Shown: positions 8,034 to 13,677 of the stretch, piece after piece
Layout: every line of letters starts with the position of its first letter
Position numbering within the stretch: the first letter of the stretch is position 1
Assembly (NCBI GenBank): GCA_947468785.1
Contig: CANIMS010000017.1
Location: 1-13,677, forward strand
DNA length: 13,677 nt
Origin: Betaproteobacteria bacterium
GTDB taxonomy: Bacteria; Pseudomonadota; Gammaproteobacteria; Burkholderiales; Burkholderiaceae
Direction of reading: 5' to 3'
Notes under the pieces: model-generated
Told to the model about the DNA's origin: nothing
Database searches by the model: none
Seen by the model: only the letters and a program-made list of their open reading frames with translations
Position numbers and translations under genes: made by a program

Positions 8034-8696
8034 TTATTTGATGATATTGAGCTGTTTCTCGGCAATATCATCAAATAGAGTTTCTGTTTCTAGGCGCTTA
8101 AGCCAGGCATCAATATTTTTTAAGCTAGGGCGTCCACCAGTTTTATCTGGGAAGGTGTCATCTAGTAATTTCCAGCGCCCTACACAAAGTCCAAGAGCAA
8201 TATCTCCGATGTTAAATCGCTTGCCAGAGCAATAATCATCATTTGCTAAAGTGGCATCTAGCAGCGCTAGCAAGTTGTTAGTATCTTGATACCCTTTTTT
8301 AATGGCATCATACTTTCGTTCATTTTCAGGTACACGCGTCAAACCTAAAAATGGTGTGCGCATAGCGGGCCATAGGGTCCCGACTTGCCAATCAAGCCAT
8401 TTTTCTGAGCCGTACTGACTAGCAATATCGCTTGGAAAGCGACCTTGCTGATCGTATTGGCGAACGAGATAGCGCATGATGGTATTGGATTCCCAAAGTA
8501 CGATATCGCCATCTTCTAGAGTTGGGACAAGTCCATTGGGGTTTAATTTGAGAAACTCTGGAGTGCGATTGAGTCCGAAGTGAAGGCCCGCATCAATTCG
8601 TTCAAAGTCTTTGCCTTCTTCAAGTCCAAGCTCGGCGAGGCACCATAATACTTTTTGTACATTGATCGAACTTTTGCGACCCCATAAACGCATCAT
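8034..8696 (-). CDS. Glutathione S-transferase family protein (GstB-like)
   Basis: This is a cytosolic GST-fold protein that would conjugate or reduce substrates with glutathione. It has 220 residues. The N-terminal thioredoxin-like domain (about 1-82) begins LWGRKSSINVQKVLW, with Ser9/Ser10 in the catalytic-residue region. LNPNGLVPTLEDGD contains the conserved cis-Pro58 and LWESNTIMRYL contains Glu69-Ser70, which bind the gamma-glutamyl part of glutathione. The C-terminal all-helical domain (about 95-210) has an N-capping-type box, Asn162-Ile-Gly-Asp165. From memory the first 80 residues resemble E. coli GstB (LWGRNNSTNVKKVL…NPNGLVPLL…LWESNAIVRYL), but orthology is not proved. GGAG lies 8 bases upstream of the first of two adjacent ATGs; either could be used. 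It is the last gene of a three-gene minus-strand unit, 27 bp after the flavin reductase gene, and its 3' end lies in a perfect inverted repeat. Confidence 0.93.
   Translation of the reverse strand: MMRLWGRKSSINVQKVLWCLAELGLEEGKDFERIDAGLHFGLNRTPEFLKLNPNGLVPTLEDGDIVLWESNTIMRYLVRQYDQQGRFPSDIASQYGSEKWLDWQVGTLWPAMRTPFLGLTRVPENERKYDAIKKGYQDTNNLLALLDATLANDDYCSGKRFNIGDIALGLCVGRWKLLDDTFPDKTGGRPSLKNIDAWLKRLETETLFDDIAEKQLNIIK
8035..8077. repeat. 15-bp perfect inverted repeat at the convergent pump/GST junction, possible bidirectional terminator
   Basis: Bases 8035-8049 (TATTTGATGATATTG) and 8063-8077 (CAATATCATCAAATA) are exact reverse complements around a 13-base loop. The repeat includes two bases of the GST stop codon and its last 13 codons, so one arm encodes FDDI and the other NIIK. 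Being symmetric, it would fold in transcripts from both directions, and its place between convergent genes suits a shared transcript end. The stem is AT-rich, and the T-rich run after it on the plus strand (GAGTTTCTGTTTCT) is interrupted, so it is not a classic intrinsic terminator. Confidence 0.55.
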
Positions 8697-8723
8697 GGCT
8701 TTTTCTCCATTGTATTTTTTAAA

Positions 8724-9224
8724 TTAAATTGTCTTAAGTTCTGCGAAATCAAGCCCTACAAATTTGCTGCGAGCAAAAATGAGCGGTTCTTTTTCTGGAT
8801 GATTTTTTAAACCCAATACTTTAGCAACGATGATGTTATGGTCTCCGCCGGCGTGGACAGAAACAGTTTCACATTCGTAATAAGCAACACAATCAGGAAT
8901 TTGAGCAAGCCCGCTATCGGTGATTTGATGAGCCATGCTGACAAATTGATTCTCTTTGACGGTGGCAAAGTGCATTGCCACATCTTCTTGCGTGCGTTCA
9001 AGTACATGAATCAGATGTTTTTTTCCAACGGCCATCCACGGCATGAATGGTGAATTTTGCTTGAGGCTCCATAGAATGAGTGCTGGCTCTAAGGAAACGG
9101 TATTAAAAGAGCTGATGGTGATGCCATGATGATGATTGTGTTCATCAAGGCAGGTAATCACCGTAACCCCTGTTGCGAAAGAGGCAAATCCCTTACGCAA
9201 CTCCTGGGAAGTAAATGGGGTCAT
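8724..9224 (-). CDS. Flavin reductase-like domain protein (FMN-binding split-barrel)
   Basis: The protein has 166 residues, typical for the flavin reductase-like family (HpaC, RutF and relatives), which use NAD(P)H to reduce FMN or FAD, often for a partner monooxygenase. It starts with LRKGFASFATGVTVITC (9-25), the characteristic family opening. GITISSFNTVSLEPALILWSL (34-54) forms the flavin-phosphate-binding region and GGDHNIIVAKVLG (126-138) holds the family GDH motif. The frame covers one whole domain with no added modules. No clear ribosome-binding site precedes the ATG, but the start agrees with the family and lies 10 bp after the stop of the lipoprotein gene, so coupled translation is likely. 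No monooxygenase is encoded nearby, so its partner and substrate are unknown. It could instead bind flavin or another cofactor without reducing it. Confidence 0.9.
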   Translation of the reverse strand: MTPFTSQELRKGFASFATGVTVITCLDEHNHHHGITISSFNTVSLEPALILWSLKQNSPFMPWMAVGKKHLIHVLERTQEDVAMHFATVKENQFVSMAHQITDSGLAQIPDCVAYYECETVSVHAGGDHNIIVAKVLGLKNHPEKEPLIFARSKFVGLDFAELKTI

Positions 9225-9234
9225 TGTCTATGAA

Positions 9235-9519
9235 TTACTTCACTACTGGAGCAATAGTAGTTCCAGGAATAGGGATCAAGATTTCATTCTCTTCAGCCTT
9301 GACACATTTAAAGCGATATTCTTTGTTAGCCTTTGAGAGGAAGCTTGCACCTTGGTAGAAGTCGTTCCTACAAGTGTTTGTAGCAAAGTCCATGACCTCT
9401 TGAGGAGAGGCGCTAGAATTAATCAAGCGCATATTACCCATAGACATACTGAGTTGGGTTGAAGAGCAGCCGGCTAGTAGCAAGCCAGAAATTGCAGTTA
9501 ATAGTAGAATTTTTTTCAT
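9235..9519 (-). CDS. Small lipoprotein of unknown function
   Basis: I do not recognise this family. The mature-length frame is 94 residues. It begins MKKILLLTAISGLLLAGCSS, a textbook lipoprotein signal with lipobox LAGC and lipidated Cys18; Ser19 at position +2 predicts the outer membrane. The remaining 76 residues are small and polar, with two cysteines (Cys50 and Cys72) that could form a disulfide in the periplasm, and the protein ends IPGTTIAPVVK. An ATG six codons upstream (9537) opens the same frame, but I chose 9519 because GGAGG lies 5 bases before it and because the signal peptide starts there. It is the first gene of the minus-strand unit, upstream of the flavin reductase-like and GST genes. 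The link to those cytoplasmic enzymes may be only shared transcription. Confidence 0.8.
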   Translation of the reverse strand: MKKILLLTAISGLLLAGCSSTQLSMSMGNMRLINSSASPQEVMDFATNTCRNDFYQGASFLSKANKEYRFKCVKAEENEILIPIPGTTIAPVVK

Positions 9520-9524
9520 GGAAA

Positions 9525-9529
9525 CCTCC
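9525..9529 (-). promoter_or_regulatory. Ribosome-binding site GGAGG that sets the lipoprotein start
   Basis: GGAGG on the minus strand lies five bases before the ATG at 9519 and downstream of the earlier in-frame ATG at 9537. It therefore favours the shorter, 94-residue reading. It is the strongest Shine-Dalgarno sequence in the window. Confidence 0.7.
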
Positions 9530-9606
9530 ATAATCATTAATGCTCGTTAGGATAAACCTATTACGCATTTGTTGCGGGGAAAAGCGTCAAGCTAAAAGGA
9601 AGATAC

Positions 9607-10590
9607 ATGTTTAAGGCTATTTTGGTAAAAAAGGATGATCAGGGTTATCGCGCTGAGCTGGCAGAGCTTGACGAGGCCAGCTTACCTGAGGGCGAGGTTA
9701 AGGTGAGGGTCCTATATTCCACCCTCAACTACAAGGATGGCCTGGCCATTACTGGCAAAGGCCCTGTAGTTCGCAGTTTTCCTATGGTGCCTGGCATCGA
9801 TTTTGCGGGAGAAGTGATAGAGAGCAGCAGTCCTGACTTTAAGACTGGCGATATGGTCCTACTCAATGGTTGGGGCGTTGGAGAAGGCCATTGGGGCGGC
9901 TTAAGTCAAATGGCGCGGGTTAAGGCAGAGTGGCTTATCCCATTGCCCAAAGGCTTTACAGCCAAACAGGCTCTGGCGATCGGTACCGCGGGCTATACCG
10001 CCATGCTCTGTGTGATGGCCTTGCAATCTCATGGCCTTAAGCCAAGCGATGGCGAAGTTTTAGTGACTGGGGCTGCAGGTGGTGTTGGAAGTTTTGCCAT
10101 CGCACTGTTAAGCAAATTAGGTTTTACGGTGGTCGCTAGCACTGGGCGTTTATCCGAAGCCAATTATTTAAAGCAGCTTGGCGCCTCAGAGGTAATCGAT
10201 CGCACAACTTTGTCTGCTCCTGGCAAGCCTTTAGCAAAAGAGCGCTGGGCTGCAGTGGTTGATAGTGTTGGAAGCCATACCTTGGCAAATGCTTGCGCTC
10301 AAACGAAGAGTGATGGCGCAGTTGCTGCCTGTGGTCTTGCCCAAGGCATGGATTTTCCTTCTACAGTAGCGCCATTTATTTTGCGTGGTATCACCTTGTA
10401 TGGCATCAATAGCGTTACCGTTCCGCGTGCAAAAAGAATTGCTGCTTATGAGCAACTCAGCAAACTCGTTGATTTAAAAATACTTGATGAGATTTCGCAT
10501 GAAATAAATTTAGCAGATGCAGTGAAGTATGCAGAAAAATTAATGGCTGGCGATGTGCGCGGACGTATCATCGTGAATGTAAATCAATAA
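9607..10590 (+). CDS. acuI: Acrylyl-CoA reductase-type oxidoreductase (AcuI/YhdH family, zinc-free MDR)
   Basis: AcuI reduces acryloyl-CoA to propionyl-CoA with NADPH, which detoxifies acrylate-type intermediates from 3-hydroxypropionate or DMSP breakdown; E. coli YhdH belongs to the same family. The 327 residues match family length. The GroES-like N-terminal domain (about 1-125) has STLNYKDGLAITGKGPVVRSFPMVPGIDFAGEV (38-70) and LNGWGVGEGHWGGLSQMARVKAEWL (86-110), both typical. The Rossmann domain (about 126-290) has the dinucleotide loop GAAGGVGS (155-162). No zinc-binding cysteine cluster is seen, as expected for this branch. An AGGA ribosome-binding site lies about 6 bases before the ATG. 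The MBL-fold gene follows 17 bp later. No DMSP lyase or acyl-CoA ligase gene is in the window, so the physiological substrate is inferred only from the family. It is divergent from the lipoprotein gene, sharing an 87-bp gap in which I found no convincing promoter. Confidence 0.9.
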   Translation: MFKAILVKKDDQGYRAELAELDEASLPEGEVKVRVLYSTLNYKDGLAITGKGPVVRSFPMVPGIDFAGEVIESSSPDFKTGDMVLLNGWGVGEGHWGGLSQMARVKAEWLIPLPKGFTAKQALAIGTAGYTAMLCVMALQSHGLKPSDGEVLVTGAAGGVGSFAIALLSKLGFTVVASTGRLSEANYLKQLGASEVIDRTTLSAPGKPLAKERWAAVVDSVGSHTLANACAQTKSDGAVAACGLAQGMDFPSTVAPFILRGITLYGINSVTVPRAKRIAAYEQLSKLVDLKILDEISHEINLADAVKYAEKLMAGDVRGRIIVNVNQ

Positions 10591-10607
10591 TTTTTTTGTA
10601 GATATCA

Positions 10608-11690
10608 ATGAATAAACCACCACTGAGTTCTGAAAGCGCCCTGAATTACCCCTTAGGCGATCAACTGCCAGAGTTGGGGTCTAGTATTGAGGTGGCGCCT
10701 GGTGTACGTTGGCTCAGAATGAAATTACCATTCGCTTTAGATCATATTAACTTGTGGCTTTTGCGTGATGAAATCGATGGCAAAGCGGGTTGGACCATTG
10801 TGGATTGCGGTATAGCCAACGACGAGACCAAGGCTGCGTGGGACAAAATATTTACGAATGAACTCAATGGACTTCCAGTATTGCGTGTCATCGTCACCCA
10901 TATGCATCCAGATCATGTAGGTCTCTCGCAATGGCTATGTGAAAAATGGAAAGCGCCCTTGTGGATCTCAATGACGGATTATTTAACTGCGCAATGGTTA
11001 AGCCATAAAGAGGGTGGCGCAGCTGTTGGAACAAGGGCTGGCGGAGGCGGTTCTGCAGACCATTTTCAAAAACATGGCTTAACTACGCCAGAGGATTTAG
11101 AAAAAATTCGAGGGCGTTCTAACTACTACAGCAATATGGTCCCCGGCGTTCCAAGACAATATCGGCGCATTATTAATGGTGAGAACATTCTGATTGATGG
11201 CCGAGAGTGGCAAGTCATTATGGGCTTCGGTCATGCACCAGAGCACGCCTCACTTTTTTGCAAAGAGCTGGGAGTATTAATTTCTGGAGATATGTTGTTA
11301 CCGCGAATTTCTACTAACGTTAGCGTCTTTGATGCAGACCCTGATGCAGATCCTTTGGGCCTTTATCTGGCCTCTCTGGATGAATATTTACCGCTGCCAG
11401 ATAACACCTTAGTACTACCTTCGCACGGCAAGCCTTTTACAGGAATGAAGCCAAGGATTACTCAACTAAAGACGCATCATGATGAGCGTTTGGCAGAGAC
11501 TTTGAGTGCATGTCAAAAACCAGCACATGCTAGAGAGATAGTGCCGGTTTTATTCAAGCGAGAATTAGATATTCATCAACTTACTTTTGCTATGGGCGAG
11601 GCTATTGCCCATCTGAATTACCTACTTCGTCGAGGTAAGTTGCGTCGCCAGCTTTGCGACGACGGCGTGTTGCGGTTTTCCGCGGTTTAG
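10608..11690 (+). CDS. MBL-fold metallo-hydrolase with C-terminal LACTB2-like helical region
   Basis: The protein has 360 residues. The metallo-beta-lactamase fold (about 25-280) carries a complete di-metal site: THMHPDH (97-103, with His98, His100, Asp102, His103), His209 in GHAPEHAS, Asp228 in SGDMLL and His273 in PSHGKPF. The C-terminal part (about 285-360) has TFAMGEAIAHLNYLLRRGKLRR, resembling the winged-helix tail of LACTB2-like proteins. Such enzymes hydrolyse thioesters, glyoxalase-type esters or nucleic acids; the substrate here is unknown. A Gly-rich insertion (about 137-150) is seen between motifs. It lies 17 bp after acuI on the same strand, so a thioesterase role on a CoA or glutathione ester is thinkable, but this is inference. 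The start is the first ATG after the acuI stop; it has no clear ribosome-binding site and is preceded by a T tract. The last 89 bp overlap the phaM-like gene on the other strand. Confidence 0.9.
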   Translation: MNKPPLSSESALNYPLGDQLPELGSSIEVAPGVRWLRMKLPFALDHINLWLLRDEIDGKAGWTIVDCGIANDETKAAWDKIFTNELNGLPVLRVIVTHMHPDHVGLSQWLCEKWKAPLWISMTDYLTAQWLSHKEGGAAVGTRAGGGGSADHFQKHGLTTPEDLEKIRGRSNYYSNMVPGVPRQYRRIINGENILIDGREWQVIMGFGHAPEHASLFCKELGVLISGDMLLPRISTNVSVFDADPDADPLGLYLASLDEYLPLPDNTLVLPSHGKPFTGMKPRITQLKTHHDERLAETLSACQKPAHAREIVPVLFKRELDIHQLTFAMGEAIAHLNYLLRRGKLRRQLCDDGVLRFSAV

Positions 11691-12048
11691 CGCTAGCCTT
11701 AGTTTTTGATTTTTCAGTAGTATTAGAGGCTGCTGCACCAGCGGCAGAAACGGCATCACCAAAGGACTTCAAAGCCATCATGGTGGCATGTTGAACCTCT
11801 AAGCCTTGAATGGTTGACTTGAGAATGTTGAGGTTGAGATTGAGCCAGTTTTCAACACTCTTGAGATCCTTGATGCGTTTTTCTAGCTCCTCTATATCCA
11901 AGCCTGGAAAGGGCGATGTAAAGCCTCCAGCAGCCTTAGATGGGTCTGTATTAAAGGGAAATTGCCCAGCTTGAGCACTTGCACCTTGTCCCCACATGGT
12001 TTTGAACATATCAAGGCTTTGATTAAATTCAGGAATAGTTCCAAACAT
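11602..12048 (-). CDS. phaM: PhaM-like polyhydroxyalkanoate granule regulatory protein
   Basis: PhaM of Ralstonia eutropha binds PHB synthase, activates it, and ties granules to the nucleoid. This 148-residue protein has the same build. A short conserved start, MFGTIPEFNQSLDMFKTMWG, is followed by a low-complexity linker (20-48). Then comes the coiled-coil core PGLDIEELEKRIKDLKSVENWLNLNLNILKSTIQGLEVQ (48-86), whose 'kRIkDLksVEnWLnlNLn' pattern is the family signature as I recall it. An Ala-rich stretch and a basic tail follow, with KTKASAKPRKTATRRRRK (115-132) as the presumed DNA-binding part. GGAG lies 6 bases before the ATG, supporting the start. The basic tail is antisense to the end of the MBL gene. 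No phaC, phaA, phaB or phasin gene is in the window. Divergent metH starts 75 bp away. Confidence 0.83.
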   Translation of the reverse strand: MFGTIPEFNQSLDMFKTMWGQGASAQAGQFPFNTDPSKAAGGFTSPFPGLDIEELEKRIKDLKSVENWLNLNLNILKSTIQGLEVQHATMMALKSFGDAVSAAGAAASNTTEKSKTKASAKPRKTATRRRRKAGDATYLDEVGNSDGQ

Positions 12049-12085
12049 AGAAGGCTCCAGGTTAAATAAAAAGTCGCTTTTCCAA

Positions 12086-12102
12086 TAGAATAAGGGATTC
12101 TA
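12086..12102. promoter_or_regulatory. Back-to-back TAGAAT hexamers, candidate divergent promoters of phaM and metH
   Basis: TAGAAT (12086-12091) and ATTCTA (12097-12102) form a perfect 6-bp inverted repeat with a 5-base centre. Each arm matches the -10 consensus TATAAT in five of six bases, one per strand. The matching -35 regions are weak (TTAAAT 18 bp upstream on the plus strand, TTGCTT 16 bp upstream on the minus strand). The repeat is centred in the 75-bp gap between the two divergent starts, so it could serve both, or be an operator. Confidence 0.35.
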
Positions 12103-12123
12103 GAGATTATTCCCGGTTAAGCA

Positions 12124-13188
12124 ATGCAATTTAATGGTTTATCCCAGCCCTATACCCGTGGTCAGGCACTTCCTGAGCTGCTGAAAAAGCGCATCCTCAT
12201 TTTGGATGGAGCCATGGGAACCATGATTCAGCAGTACAAGTTATCGGAACAGGATTACCGAGGCCTACCTGGGAATTCTCGTTTTGTAGATCATCCTGGC
12301 GACCTGAAGGGTAATAATGAATTGTTAGTGTTGACCCAGCCAGAAATTATTAGCAAGATTCATGAGCAGTATTTAGATGCTGGTGCTGACATTATTGAAA
12401 CCAATACCTTTGGCGCTACTTCGGTTGCCCAAGAAGATTACAAAATGCCCGGCTTGGCGCGTGAAATGAATGAAGTTTCGGCCAGACTCGCTAAGGCTGC
12501 ATGCGATAAATACAGTACGCCCGATAAGCCTCGTTTTGCTGCCGGTGCTATTGGACCAACACCAAAGACAGCAAGTATTTCACCAGATGTAAATGACCCT
12601 GGTGCACGAAACATTACCTTTGATGCATTGCGAGCATCTTATCGTGAGCAAATTGAAGGCCTCTTTGCTGGTGGCGTAGATTTGTTTTTAGTAGAGACAA
12701 TTTTTGATACGCTCAATGCTAAAGCCGCCTTGTTTGCCTTAGATGAATTTTTTGAAGAGACGGGTGAGCGTTTGCCAGTGATGATTTCTGGAACAGTCAC
12801 TGATGCATCGGGCCGTATTTTGTCTGGTCAAACAGTGGAAGCTTTTTGGAATAGCTTGCGTCATATTAAGCCACTGACGTTTGGATTAAATTGCGCCTTA
12901 GGCGCTGCCCTCATGCGCCCATATATTGCTGAGCTTGCACGTATTTGTGATGCAGCCGTTTCTTGTTACCCCAATGCAGGTCTTCCAAATCCGATGAGTG
13001 ATACGGGCTTTGATGAGACGCCAGAAATTACTTCGGGCTTGGTAGACGGATTTGCAAAAGACGGTTTGGTTAATCTTGTGGGTGGCTGCTGTGGAACCAC
13101 TCCTGATCACATTCGCGCAATTGCAGCCGCAGTTTCCAAGCGCAAGCCTCGTGCTTTTTATCGTGAAGATACGGGGGCAGCAGCGTGA
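12124..13188 (+). CDS. metH: Methionine synthase, homocysteine S-methyltransferase part (split MetH, N-terminal module)
   Basis: This module binds homocysteine and activates its thiol with zinc, for methylation from methylcobalamin to give methionine. It has 354 residues, equal to the first domain of single-chain MetH. Motifs are [18 protein letters not shown] (23-40), ELLVLTQPE (66-74), [12 protein letters not shown] (88-99), [20 protein letters not shown] (141-160), [14 protein letters not shown] (189-202) and YPNAGLPN (282-289). The zinc ligands are Cys257 (GLNCALGA) and Cys322-Cys323 ([12 protein letters not shown]), matching E. coli Cys247, Cys310 and Cys311. A stop codon in frame at 12118-12120 makes 12124 the first possible ATG; it has no clear ribosome-binding site. 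The protein ends after the first module, and the folate- and cobalamin-binding modules are a separate gene beginning in the last four bases (GTGA). This split form is known from Burkholderiales and is not a frameshift, since the downstream gene has its own start and clean N-terminus. Confidence 0.95.
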   Translation: MQFNGLSQPYTRGQALPELLKKRILILDGAMGTMIQQYKLSEQDYRGLPGNSRFVDHPGDLKGNNELLVLTQPEIISKIHEQYLDAGADIIETNTFGATSVAQEDYKMPGLAREMNEVSARLAKAACDKYSTPDKPRFAAGAIGPTPKTASISPDVNDPGARNITFDALRASYREQIEGLFAGGVDLFLVETIFDTLNAKAALFALDEFFEETGERLPVMISGTVTDASGRILSGQTVEAFWNSLRHIKPLTFGLNCALGAALMRPYIAELARICDAAVSCYPNAGLPNPMSDTGFDETPEITSGLVDGFAKDGLVNLVGGCCGTTPDHIRAIAAAVSKRKPRAFYREDTGAAA

Positions 13189-13677
13189 GCGCAATAGAAA
13201 ATCAGCAACAGATACCTGCCATGAAGCTGTCTGGACTGGAATCATTTAACGTTACGCCGGTGGTAGGTTTTGTCAATATTGGCGAGCGTACCAACGTAAC
13301 AGGATCTAAAGCATTTTCCCGAATGATTCTGAATAATCAATTTGATGAGGCGCTCGTTGTAGCCCGTCAACAGGTTGAGAATGGCGCTCAAGTCATTGAT
13401 ATCAACATGGATGAAGCGATGTTAGATTCTGAAGCGGCAATGACTCGCTTCTTAAATTTGATTGCCTCAGAGCCAGATATTGCTCGGGTTCCGATCATGA
13501 TCGACTCATCGAAATGGACAGTGATTGAGGCTGGACTCAAGTGTATTCAAGGTAAGCCAATTGTTAATTCTATTTCTTTAAAGGAAGGCGATGAGCCTTT
13601 TAGAAAACAGGCGCGACTCATTCGTCGCTATGGTGCCGCCACTGTAGTCATGGCTTTTGATGAAGTTGGACAAGCGG
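13185..13677 (+). CDS. metH: Methionine synthase, folate- and cobalamin-binding part (split MetH, partial, runs off window)
   Basis: The frame starts with GTG at 13185, overlapping the previous stop as GTGA, and stays open for 164 codons to the window edge. The translation contains the pterin-binding domain start of Met[19 protein letters not shown], then [13 protein letters not shown] (about residues 32-44), [25 protein letters not shown] and [18 protein letters not shown], followed by [14 protein letters not shown] and the start of the next strand. These bind methyltetrahydrofolate, the methyl donor; the cobalamin and reactivation domains should follow outside the window. An in-frame ATG at 13221 is an alternative start, but the GTG fits the 4-bp coupling, and homologues as I recall them have a short leader before this point. 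The two proteins must associate, or act in turn, to make methionine. Confidence 0.93.
   Translation, partial: MSAIENQQQIPAMKLSGLESFNVTPVVGFVNIGERTNVTGSKAFSRMILNNQFDEALVVARQQVENGAQVIDINMDEAMLDSEAAMTRFLNLIASEPDIARVPIMIDSSKWTVIEAGLKCIQGKPIVNSISLKEGDEPFRKQARLIRRYGAATVVMAFDEVGQA

Noticed and set aside
9520..9537. Longer lipoprotein start at 9537
   Set aside because: The GGAGG site and signal peptide favour 9519. The longer form would place the ribosome-binding site inside the coding region and add a non-signal leader.
9548..9560. Inverted repeat TAGG-ATAAA-CCTA between the lipoprotein gene and acuI
   Set aside because: Four-base arms are expected by chance, and no promoter boxes of good quality line up with it.
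10551..10597. Hairpin CGATG/CATCG plus T7 tract after acuI as a terminator
   Set aside because: The stem is only 5 bp with a 13-base loop, and 17 bases separate it from the T tract. The next gene starts 17 bp later on the same strand.
12124..13190. Frameshift or pseudogene of a single-chain metH
   Set aside because: Both parts have clean ends, a proper GTGA overlap and intact motifs, and the split form is known in Burkholderiales.
12898..13245. Minus-strand open frame of 115 codons inside the metH genes
   Set aside because: It spans two well-supported plus-strand coding regions, has no ribosome-binding site or family motif, and its composition reflects the opposite strand.
1..13677. CRISPR array, tRNA, insertion sequence, prophage or defence island
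   Set aside because: No spaced repeat series, cloverleaf ends, transposase motifs or defence domains seen on either strand. The whole window is taken up by metabolic and transport genes.

Overview
The window looks like ordinary chromosomal housekeeping sequence from a betaproteobacterium of the Burkholderiales, probably Burkholderiaceae. The evidence is a PhaM-type polyhydroxybutyrate granule protein, a methionine synthase split into two genes with the homocysteine domain separate, a glmU-glmS pair, and compact, slightly AT-leaning sequence. Polynucleobacter is my best guess at genus, but that is inference. I see no tRNA, rRNA, CRISPR array, insertion sequence, phage gene or toxin-antitoxin pair, and no gap without a gene exceeds about 130 bases. 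I do not see a new biological system here; the findings are modest.

Layout. (1) 1-1990, plus strand: the 3' end of glmU, overlapping glmS by one base; together they make UDP-GlcNAc for the cell wall and LPS. (2) 2120-8013, plus strand: a complete tripartite RND multidrug-type efflux operon in the order outer-membrane factor, membrane-fusion protein, inner-membrane pump. A 7+7 bp inverted repeat lies over a candidate promoter just upstream. (3) 8034-9519, minus strand, convergent to the pump: a three-gene unit transcribed as small lipoprotein, flavin reductase-like protein, GstB-like glutathione transferase. The junction with the pump carries a 14-bp tandem duplication and a 15-bp perfect inverted repeat. 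(4) 9607-11690, plus strand: an AcuI/YhdH-type acrylyl-CoA reductase followed by an MBL-fold hydrolase with a C-terminal helical/winged-helix region. (5) 11602-12048, minus strand: a phaM-like gene whose 3' end overlaps the MBL gene by 89 bp in antisense. (6) 12124 to the window end, plus strand: the two halves of cobalamin-dependent methionine synthase, joined by a 4-bp GTGA overlap; the second is cut by the window edge.

Working together: glmU-glmS, the efflux trio and the two methionine synthase genes are each functional units with overlapping or nearly touching reading frames, which suggests translational coupling. The flavin reductase/GST and acuI/MBL pairs are joined by spacing and strand, but no shared pathway can be proved from this window. 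No transcription factor is encoded here, so any regulator of the efflux operon lies elsewhere.
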